This document shows, piece by piece, positions 7,346 through 15,300 of a stretch of 15,300 nucleotides of DNA (position 1 is the stretch's first letter; every line of letters starts with the position of its first letter). A program made the position numbers and the translations under genes. This stretch comes from an uncultured Collinsella sp. (GTDB lineage Bacteria > Actinomycetota > Coriobacteriia > Coriobacteriales > Coriobacteriaceae), in the NCBI GenBank assembly GCA_900555355.1, contig USKV01000010.1, positions 1-15,300 on the forward strand. Reading direction: 5' to 3'. A model generated the notes under the pieces. That model saw only the letters and a program-made list of their open reading frames with translations. It was not told where the DNA came from and did not search any database.

Positions 7346-8086
7346 ATGATTGACCTTCAAACGCTGACGATCTCTTATGGAAAGAAGGTGCTCGTAGATT
7401 CGGTGAACGCTGAGTTTGCCCCGGGTACGGTCTACGGTCTCGTCGCTCCGAACGGGCATGGAAAGACGACGTTGCTGCGTGCGATGGCAGGTTTGCCGGG
7501 TCCTCGCGTGGACGGGAGCATCGTTCTGGATGAGGTGCAGGGTACGGGTGCGAGAGAGGTCCGTTCTATGATCTTCTATGCACCTGGTGAGGGGACGCTG
7601 CTGTATCCCGGATTGCGTGCGGAAGATCACCTCAAGATGGTTTGCGATATGTGGCCGCATGCTCGCGATATCGAAGAGATAGTGGAACAAACGCAGATAG
7701 GCGAGTTCGCGAAGATGAGGATCCGCACTCTGAGCCAGGGCATGAAGCAGCAGCTTACCCTGGCGATTGCGTATGCGACGGGCGCGCGGTACCTTCTATT
7801 AGATGAGCCCATGAACGCGCTCGACCCCAGCAGGGTGGACTTGCATTCCGAGATTCTCAGGAAGCTGGCCGATTCTGGTACGTGCATCATCATGTCATCC
7901 CACATCTTGGATTCGGTCGATAGGCTGTGCGATGAGATTCTGTTTTTGAAGGATGGGAGGCTCATTAGAAGCATTCCGCAAGATGATGCTGCGCCGAAGT
8001 CTCCTGGATCCCATTTCGCAAAGCCTGCCGGACGCGCCGAGGGTGCGCTAAGCACGTATCGGCGACTCTACGAAAAGGGCGGGTAG
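7346..8086 (+). CDS. ABC transporter ATP-binding protein
   Basis: 246 residues from the ATG at 7346, which has AAGGGG nine bases upstream. An earlier in-frame ATG at 7337 overlaps the permease stop (ATGA) but touches the ribosome binding site. Walker A is APNGHGKTT (34-42), the signature is LSQGMKQQ (129-136), Walker B is YLLLDEP (149-155) and the switch His is in SSHILD (about 186). In the Q-loop region the sequence is APGEGTLLYP, without the usual Gln; the second ATPase in this cluster lacks it too. It would power the two-domain permease just upstream as a homodimer. After the stop, 153 bases without a gene or clear terminator lead to the next transporter gene. Confidence 0.95.
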   Translation: MIDLQTLTISYGKKVLVDSVNAEFAPGTVYGLVAPNGHGKTTLLRAMAGLPGPRVDGSIVLDEVQGTGAREVRSMIFYAPGEGTLLYPGLRAEDHLKMVCDMWPHARDIEEIVEQTQIGEFAKMRIRTLSQGMKQQLTLAIAYATGARYLLLDEPMNALDPSRVDLHSEILRKLADSGTCIIMSSHILDSVDRLCDEILFLKDGRLIRSIPQDDAAPKSPGSHFAKPAGRAEGALSTYRRLYEKGG

Positions 8087-8239
8087 AAATGCAAGTTAAA
8101 AATCTATGTGGCCAATGTGATACCGTTGAACCCGCATATCGATACCGCTCAGCCATTCGCCTCGCCCCCGTCGCACGTATCTTCATCCGGTCTGTTACTT
8201 TTAATCTAACAATTCTTTGAGGAACGTAGGTGCTTCTAA

Positions 8240-10054
8240 ATGTACTGTCGACTTCTTCTCAAACTAATCCTAAGAGACAAGGCCGTATGGATTTGTACGC
8301 TCGTTCTCGCTGCAGCCTTTTCCGTCCCCATTGCGTTCAATTCACCCATCTACGGGCCCTTCTTTATGAAGCAGGGCATGCAGGGCTTTGTCGACGCATT
8401 CAATACGCGCGCGCCCCAGGCCAGCGGCACAGACCTATCTCCAGAGCAGCAAAATGACGCGGAGCTTGCAAGATACGCGAACGCCGCCCTCGCCGCTCAA
8501 ACCGACGCCGCCTTTCTCGATTCTGCCGAGAGCTACTACGCGCTCATGGGCGAAGGCTTCCAATCCGGGTCCATCGTGGGAGACCGAGAGACCAATGACG
8601 CAGCGCTCGCATATTGCCGTGCCCTGAGCAGCTCCGGCATCACGGATATCCCGGCCTCCGCAAACGACCTGCCATTCCTTTCCTTCCTGCCTTACGCCAT
8701 TGCCACGGCGCCGTCTTTCCTTCCCTTCATCCCCTTCCTTCTCTCGTCGATACTCGTGCTCGGCGCCACAAGGCCCGGGACCCTGGCGGCGAAGGCGCCC
8801 GTGCCCAAATTCCGGCGCCTTATCCAGATCGTGTTTTCGATAATCGTCGCGGGGACCGCGATGCTCCTCGCCGGCCTCGCACCCGGGGGCATTTACGCCT
8901 TGGTCCTAAACGGCTTCGGGCAAATTGGGTACCCGATCGCCTTCTTCCATGACGGCGCGCTTACCACCACGACCGCGGGAAACGTCTTCACAGCCCTGCT
9001 TCTCGCGCTGCTTGCGGGCGGAACCTTGATATCCGTTTGTTCCGTCGTCCTATCGACCGCAACGAGGCGCGTCCTCGCGGGCCCCCTTACCTCCGCGCTG
9101 CTTGTCGCGGCCCCGGTATTCCCGTTACTGTCCGATTCGGCACTGGGGCATAACGCCGCGCTCAATCTCCTGCCGCTGGCCGTATTCTCGCCTATCGAGG
9201 CAACGGGCTACGTAGGATGCTTCCCGACAGAATTCATTGGCTCCGGTTCAAGCGGTGCATCGATGCTTGCCGTGGCCCTGGCATACGTCGCGGTCTTTTT
9301 TGCGGTCGGCGCCGTTGCGACACGTTCGCCCAAACAGTCTGGACCCGCGAAAAAGCACCATGGGCTCGAGCTTCTGGACGTGAGCGTGGGATACGGAAGC
9401 ACGACGATACTTTCAATCGGATCGCTTTTCTTGAGCCCGGGAACGGCGGCGGGCCTCATTGCTCCCAACGGCTCGGGGAAAACCACCCTTCTTGAAGCGC
9501 TGTCGGGCCAATTTCCCAACCGTATCCGCTCGGGAAGCCTGGTGGCAGATGGAATCAGCCAACGTCAATCAGCCGAATTTGCAGAACTCGTCTACCTGAG
9601 CTCTTCGGGCGGCACGGATCTTTACCCCACGCTATCGGCCCTCGAGCACCTTGCTTTCGTTAGGGAGGCGTGGAAATCGGCCGCCGACATCGACTCGCTC
9701 TGCAGCTCCCTCGGAATCTCCTCATATCTCGACAAGCCGACCCGTAAACTCTCGACAGGAATGAAGCAGCAGGTAAAGCTTGCCATGGCGATATCGACCG
9801 ATTGCCCGTACCTCATCCTCGATGAACCGCTGAACGGCCTCGATCCGGGAAAGCGGAAAACCTCCTGCGACGCGATGCGCAGCGAGGTGGCGCGGGGACG
9901 AAGCGTGCTCATTTCAAGCCATCTGCTCGACGACCTGGCAGACCTCACCAACTCGTTCTACTTCATCGAGGCCGGCACGCTCGTGGAAAAGATCAAGTCG
10001 TCCTCGCAGACGCTCAAGCAGGAATACCTCGATACATACGAAGGAGGTGAATGA
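8240..10054 (+). CDS. ABC exporter with fused permease and ATPase domains
   Basis: 604 residues. The N-terminal 360 form a six-helix permease with the same plan as each half of the 5118-7340 protein: first helix about 14-32, an external loop to about 145, then five helices, and LVLNGFGQIGYPI at 221-233 in the equivalent place. A linker leads to an ATPase domain (about 376-600) with Walker A APNGSGKTT (408-416), signature LSTGMKQQ (504-511), Walker B YLILDEP (524-530) and switch His561. The Q-loop lacks Gln (SSSGGTDLYP). It should work as a homodimer. The start has AGGTG seven bases upstream. Codons end in C more often than in the two previous genes, hinting at a different history. Its last codons contain the ribosome binding site of the secreted protein gene, which follows after one base. 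Confidence 0.9.
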   Translation: MYCRLLLKLILRDKAVWICTLVLAAAFSVPIAFNSPIYGPFFMKQGMQGFVDAFNTRAPQASGTDLSPEQQNDAELARYANAALAAQTDAAFLDSAESYYALMGEGFQSGSIVGDRETNDAALAYCRALSSSGITDIPASANDLPFLSFLPYAIATAPSFLPFIPFLLSSILVLGATRPGTLAAKAPVPKFRRLIQIVFSIIVAGTAMLLAGLAPGGIYALVLNGFGQIGYPIAFFHDGALTTTTAGNVFTALLLALLAGGTLISVCSVVLSTATRRVLAGPLTSALLVAAPVFPLLSDSALGHNAALNLLPLAVFSPIEATGYVGCFPTEFIGSGSSGASMLAVALAYVAVFFAVGAVATRSPKQSGPAKKHHGLELLDVSVGYGSTTILSIGSLFLSPGTAAGLIAPNGSGKTTLLEALSGQFPNRIRSGSLVADGISQRQSAEFAELVYLSSSGGTDLYPTLSALEHLAFVREAWKSAADIDSLCSSLGISSYLDKPTRKLSTGMKQQVKLAMAISTDCPYLILDEPLNGLDPGKRKTSCDAMRSEVARGRSVLISSHLLDDLADLTNSFYFIEAGTLVEKIKSSSQTLKQEYLDTYEGGE

Positions 10055-10055
10055 C

Positions 10056-10400
10056 ATGAAACTATTTGAATAGCTGAAGTCCAATGCGTCGCGCATGGCT
10101 GTCTACGCCATCCTCGTGGCAACGGCTTTATGCGGAATCGCGGCACCCGTCTATGCGCTCAACGGGGAGAAAGGCGATGTCGAACCCGCGTACATGGCTT
10201 CGACGGTTAAGGACCGGTACAAAGCCTTCTCTGGAGACACGTTTTACGTAGCAGAGTACGACACGACCTACCGTCAGCTTCGCTACAACAAGGGCTACGA
10301 CTATCTAGGCGCAGAGGCAATCAGCTATACGTCGGGTTGGTACCGCTCCAACTATGGACACATAACCCAGTTCAAGTGTAACTACCGTGTGTACAACTAA
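10056..10400 (+). pseudogene. small secreted protein, interrupted by an in-frame amber codon
   Basis: AAGGAGGTGA (10041-10050), the strongest ribosome binding site seen in the window, leads to an ATG at 10056. The frame reads MKLFE, then TAG (10071-10073), then continues uninterrupted for 108 codons. With the stop read as an amino acid (CAG to TAG is the simplest change), it starts with a typical signal peptide: basic SNASR, hydrophobic MAVYAILVATALCGIAAP, then VYA and a cleavage site. The mature part would be about 80 residues, rich in Tyr and Gly, with one Cys near the end (FKCNYRVYN). An ATG at 10095 could give 101 residues but lacks a ribosome binding site and the basic start. The gene is coupled to the exporter gene, so it is probably the cargo or a related surface protein. 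I do not recognise the family; a bacteriocin or signal is possible. Confidence 0.7.
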
Positions 10401-10415
10401 AGCAACCCGGCCGGG

Positions 10416-10451
10416 ACGAGGGGTGACGCAAAAGCGTCGCCCCTCGTTTTT
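10416..10451 (+). terminator. Rho-independent terminator ending the export cassette
   Basis: ACGAGGGG-T-GACGC pairs with GCGTC-G-CCCCTCG around an AAAA loop; the single T-G position can wobble-pair. TTTTT follows directly. It lies 15 bases after the secreted protein stop codon. Confidence 0.92.
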
Positions 10452-10460
10452 AACCATGTC

Positions 10461-10479
10461 AACTGAACCTAGTTCAGTT
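10461..10479. promoter_or_regulatory. inverted repeat next to the right direct repeat
   Basis: AACTGAAC and GTTCAGTT form a perfect 8-bp inverted repeat around CTA, ending two bases before the 64-bp direct repeat begins. The left copy has no such repeat beside it. It could be a recombinase, excisionase or repressor binding site, or a relic of the element end. No T-run follows. Confidence 0.4.
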
Positions 10480-10480
10480 T

Positions 10481-10544
10481 GGTTGATTTCCGATCTCAGC
10501 CGAACACATTGAGCGGAAAGGCCGTTCCCGCAGTCAGTCGAACG
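10481..10544 (+). repeat. right copy of 64-bp direct repeat (candidate attachment site)
   Basis: Same orientation as 3268-3331, with two substitutions (C to A at 10517, C to T at 10538). The internal 10-mer is kept at 10496-10505 and appears with one change at 10534-10543. Core chromosomal sequence resumes shortly after it. Confidence 0.85.
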
Positions 10545-10575
10545 TCCCCGGGGCCCTTCTCAGGCCCCGGGGACG
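10543..10575 (+). terminator. GC-rich hairpin, possible terminator
   Basis: CGTCCCCGGGGCC pairs perfectly with GGCCCCGGGGACG (13 bp) around a 7-base loop; GCATTTT follows. The T-run is short and offset, so termination is uncertain. The stem overlaps the last two bases of the right direct repeat and contains the same GTCCCC core as other repeats in the window. Confidence 0.45.
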
Positions 10576-10655
10576 GCATTTTCCCAGTTGAAGGAACGGT
10601 GGAGATGTGTTTCGATGGGTCAGATTCGTGTCGTTCCGAAAAGACCGTGAACCTT

Positions 10656-10684
10656 TTGTGGGACACGCTGCGCCGTGGTACCAT
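10656..10684 (+). promoter_or_regulatory. sigma-70-type promoter of rpmE
   Basis: TTGTGG (10656-10661) and TACCAT (10679-10684) are exactly 17 bases apart. Transcription would start near 10691, giving a leader of about 78 bases. Confidence 0.65.
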
Positions 10685-10697
10685 AGCCGAGTTTGTT

Positions 10698-10746
10698 GTC
10701 TTGGTCGGAAACCAAGACGCCTTATGCGCTGATCGGTAACCAGCGC
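10698..10746 (+). promoter_or_regulatory. structured leader of rpmE, possible L31 autoregulatory element
   Basis: Two hairpins lie in the leader: GTCTTGGT/ACCAAGAC (10698-10718) and GCGCTG/CAGCGC (10726-10746). Their tops carry nearly the same motif, TCGGAAACC (10705-10713) and TCGGTAACC (10733-10741). Ribosomal protein leaders often bind their own product, and leader motifs for L31 have been described in actinobacterial groups (from memory). Ligand binding is an inference. Confidence 0.5.
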
Positions 10747-10768
10747 CTGACCAATAAGGAGTCCTACC

Positions 10769-11194
10769 ATGAAGCAGGGTATCCATCCCCAGTATGTCGA
10801 GTGCACGGTGACGTGCTCCTGCGGCAACACCTTCAAGACGCACGCTACCGTGTCCGAGATGAAGGTCGAGCTTTGCAACGAGTGCCACCCGTTCTACACC
10901 GGCCAGCAGAAGTTCGTCGACACCGGTGGACGCGTCCAGCGCTTCGCCGACAAGTTCGGTGGCGCCGCTGCCGCCCAGCTCAAGAAGGCCGAGGAGGCCA
11001 AGGCTGCCAAGGCCGCCAAGGCTGCTGAGGCCGAGGCCGCTCGCAAGGCCGCCGCTGAGGCTAAGGCTGCCGAGAAGGCCAAGCGTGCTGCTAAGTTTGC
11101 CGAGGAGGCTGCCAAGCAGGCCGCCGAGGCTCCCGCAGAGGCTCCCGTCGAGGAGGCCGCTGCCGAGGCCGAGACCACCGAGGCTGCTGAGTAA
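10769..11194 (+). CDS. rpmE: 50S ribosomal protein L31 with long alanine-rich tail
   Basis: The first 65 residues are a standard zinc-binding L31 (bL31): MKQGIHPQY, Cys16 and Cys18 (CSC), Cys36 and Cys39 (CNEC), then [21 protein letters not shown]31 bridges the two ribosomal subunits, and the four Cys hold zinc. From about residue 66 to 141 follows a tail of almost only Ala, Lys and Glu, likely a charged helix, which doubles the usual length of about 70-80. The later part turns acidic ([16 protein letters not shown]). The start has AAGGAG seven bases upstream. It has its own promoter, leader and terminator, so it is a single-gene unit. Identity is certain; the role of the tail is unknown. Confidence 0.96.
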   Translation: MKQGIHPQYVECTVTCSCGNTFKTHATVSEMKVELCNECHPFYTGQQKFVDTGGRVQRFADKFGGAAAAQLKKAEEAKAAKAAKAAEAEAARKAAAEAKAAEKAKRAAKFAEEAAKQAAEAPAEAPVEEAAAEAETTEAAE

Positions 11195-11228
11195 ATAGCT
11201 CGCCGCGGAATCGCTCGCATTCATGGCT

Positions 11229-11271
11229 AAAGGGCTGCGCATCCGTTTGGGTGCGCGGCCCTTTTCTTTTT
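11229..11271 (+). terminator. Rho-independent terminator of rpmE
   Basis: A 16-bp stem from AAAGGGCTGCGCATCC to GGGTGCGCGGCCCTTT (with two wobble pairs) and a GTTT loop, followed by TCTTTTTT-like sequence. It lies 34 bases after the L31 stop codon. Confidence 0.93.
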
Positions 11272-11341
11272 ATTGGTGCAAGCTAACCCGTCCCCATTGC
11301 ACCAGATTGGTGCGAAGGGGACGGGTTAGCTTGTACCAAAT
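11272..11341. repeat. 70-bp intergenic inverted repeat
   Basis: Two 25-bp arms (11272-11296 and 11317-11341) pair at 24 of 25 positions; the arms contain AAGCTAACCCGTCCCC. The 20-base middle holds a second, smaller stem, GCACCA/TGGTGC. It begins in the T-run of the rpmE terminator. It shares the GTCCCC core with the repeats at 283-377. It is probably a member of a dispersed palindromic repeat family rather than a terminator, since no T-run follows. Confidence 0.8.
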
Positions 11342-11535
11342 TGCAGAGATACAGCGTTTTCCCAGATAAAAGCTGTCAAAATAAACCAGTCCCTTTTTGG
11401 CAGGTTGGTCGTAGTTATTACGTGGCGGTCGAGGTCGACCGTATAGGCCGCGCCTTGTTTGGCTAAAGTACAAATATCTGTGTTTAACTCGTCCAAGGTT
11501 TCATGCCGCGGGCGATGGCCAAAAAGGAAAACCAC

Positions 11536-14342
<2,807 letters not shown>

Positions 14343-14343
<1 letters not shown>

Positions 14344-15300
14344 TGGCCGAGGCTTTAGAGGTAACGCCCGCCGAGCTGGACGCGTTTGCGGACCGGCTCG
14401 GCGAGGTCGAGTCGTATCTTCATTTGGACGAGAAGCGCACGCGCGTGACCGAGCTCGAGGCCAAAAGCGTGGCCCCCGGCTTTTGGGATGACGCCGACGC
14501 CGCTCGCGCCACCATGGAGGAGATCGCTCGCGCCAAGGAAGATATCGCTGCCGTGGATACCGCGCGCGGCGAGCTATCTGACGCCCGCGCGGCGCTGGAA
14601 CTTGCCGAGGAGATGGGCGACGACCCCGATGCCGCCGCATTGCGCGAGGAGGCTGCCGCTACGGCAGAACGCCTGGCCCGCTCTATCGACGAGCTCGAGC
14701 TTTCGAGCTGGTTTACCGGTGAGTTCGATCACGGCGACGCGATTGTGACCATCAAGCCCGGACAGGGTGGCCTGGAGGCGCAGGACTGGACCTTCATGCT
14801 CTTTAAGATGTACATGAAGTACTGCCAGCGCCGCGGTTGGAAGGTCACCATCAACGATTGCCCCGCGGCCGAGGTTATCGGCATCGATCGCGCGACCTTT
14901 ACCGTCGAGGGCAAGGACGCGTTTGGCATGCTGCGCGCCGAGGCCGGCGTCCACCGTCTGGTGCGCATTAGCCCCACCGACGACAAGAAGCGCCGCCAGA
15001 CTACGTTTGCCGGCGTCGAGGTCATTCCGGTGCTGCCCAATGATATCGACATCGAGATCAGCCCCGACGATATTCGCGTGGACGTGTATCACGCGAGCGG
15101 CCCGGGCGGCCAGGGCGTCAACACCACCGACTCCGCCGTACGCGTGACGCATTTTCCCAGCGGCATCGTGGTCACGTGCCAAAACGAGCGCAGCCAGATT
15201 CAAAACAAGGCCGCGTGCATGCAGATCCTCAAGGCTCGTCTGTACGAGATTGAGCTCGAGAAGCGCGCCGAGGCGCTCGATGAAATTCGCGGACCCAAGA
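14343..15300 (+). CDS. prfB: peptide chain release factor 2 (3' end outside window)
   Basis: The ATG shares a base with the secA stop (TAATG), implying coupled translation; 319 codons are present before the window ends. RF2 reads UAA and UGA stop codons and triggers peptide release. Present are the N-terminal coiled domain with [34 protein letters not shown], and the catalytic GGQ at 255-257 ([18 protein letters not shown]). Two oddities stand out. The stop-codon recognition tripeptide, SPF in most RF2, reads SPT here (210-212). The usual internal UGA and +1 frameshift site near codon 25 is absent: the frame reads through TATCTTCATTTGGAC. The overall sequence ([19 protein letters not shown]) is RF2 rather than RF1. 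Confidence 0.95.

Larger units (their letters stand above)
3268..10544. mobile_element. putative degraded integrative element carrying an export cassette
   Basis: A 64-bp direct repeat bounds about 7.3 kb (left copy 3268-3331, right copy 10481-10544). Inside, next to the left copy, is the catalytic part of a tyrosine recombinase, then a small repressor, a membrane protein, ABC transporters and a secreted protein gene. Core genes lie outside on both sides. A recombinase at one end, accessory cargo and terminal direct repeats are the expected layout of an integrated element. Against this, no tRNA target is visible, the recombinase is truncated, and the repeat could be a dispersed intergenic sequence. 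Boundaries are therefore an inference. Confidence 0.5.
10401..10768. other. gene-free stretch at the right edge of the island
   Basis: These 368 bases contain, in order, the cassette terminator, a 19-bp inverted repeat, the right 64-bp direct repeat, a GC-rich hairpin, and the promoter and leader of rpmE. The segment 10576-10650 shows nothing I can support. The open frame across it (10479-10739) lacks a ribosome binding site. Confidence 0.75.
11195..11535. other. gene-free stretch between rpmE and secA
   Basis: It holds the rpmE terminator, a 70-bp inverted repeat and the secA leader. In the leader, CGGTCGA (11426-11432) and TCGACCG (11435-11441) form a perfect inverted repeat around GG. A weak promoter, TTGCAG (11341-11346) and GATAAA (11365-11370), is possible. 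The segment is more AT-rich than its surroundings. Confidence 0.6.

Noticed and set aside
10056..10400. lactococcin 972-type bacteriocin
   Set aside because: Signal peptide, aromatic-rich end and nearby exporters are suggestive, but the family's conserved tryptophan-glycine start and spacing are not visible.
10481..10768. tRNA gene as integration target next to the right repeat
   Set aside because: No cloverleaf or TTCGA-type arm could be found; the hairpins here belong to the rpmE leader and a GC-rich stem.
11326..11535. minus-strand frame of 69 codons with a protein-like composition between rpmE and secA
   Set aside because: It starts with GTG over the secA ribosome binding site, ends in the palindromic repeat, has no binding site of its own and uses rare AT-rich codons; most likely chance.

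Overview
The window reads as chromosomal DNA of a high-GC Gram-positive bacterium. The codon use, the GC-rich hairpin terminators, a zinc-type L31 with a long alanine-rich tail and the rpmE-secA-prfB order suggest a coriobacterium such as Collinsella. This placement is an inference from general resemblance and was not tested by a search. No tRNA, rRNA or CRISPR array was found.

Left flank (1-3156): the 3' end of a HAD phosphatase gene faces a complete HAD phosphatase gene on the other strand. Between them are tandem GTCCCC-containing repeats, the last of which overlaps the second gene's stop codon. Upstream of that gene on the minus strand lies an ACT-domain regulator followed by citrate synthase, probably one transcript, closed by a strong terminator at 1241-1279.

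Central island (about 3268-10544): a 64-bp sequence occurs at both ends as a direct repeat with two differences. Inside it, the minus strand carries a short operon: a DUF2975-type membrane protein, a small Cro/CI-type repressor, and the catalytic half of a tyrosine recombinase lacking its N-terminal part. A 19-bp inverted repeat covers the -10 box of this operon's predicted promoter and may be the repressor's operator. The plus strand carries an export cassette. It has a permease made of two tandem six-helix domains, an ABC ATPase translationally coupled to it, a permease-ATPase fusion, and a secreted small protein. All three permease domains share an NGxGxxxYP motif. The secreted protein gene has the best ribosome binding site seen in the window, but an amber codon at position 6. 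A strong terminator ends the cassette. I read the island as a degraded integrative element carrying a peptide-export or bacteriocin-like system. I do not recognise the secreted protein.

Right flank (10545-15300): ordinary core genes. rpmE (L31) has a good promoter and a structured leader, and ends in a terminator followed by a 70-bp inverted repeat. secA is complete. prfB (release factor 2) overlaps secA by one base and runs off the window. It has no programmed-frameshift site and reads SPT where RF2 normally reads SPF.

The flanks are housekeeping DNA. The most unusual content is the island: its bracketing repeats, two in-frame amber codons, tandem-duplicated permease and unrecognised secreted product.
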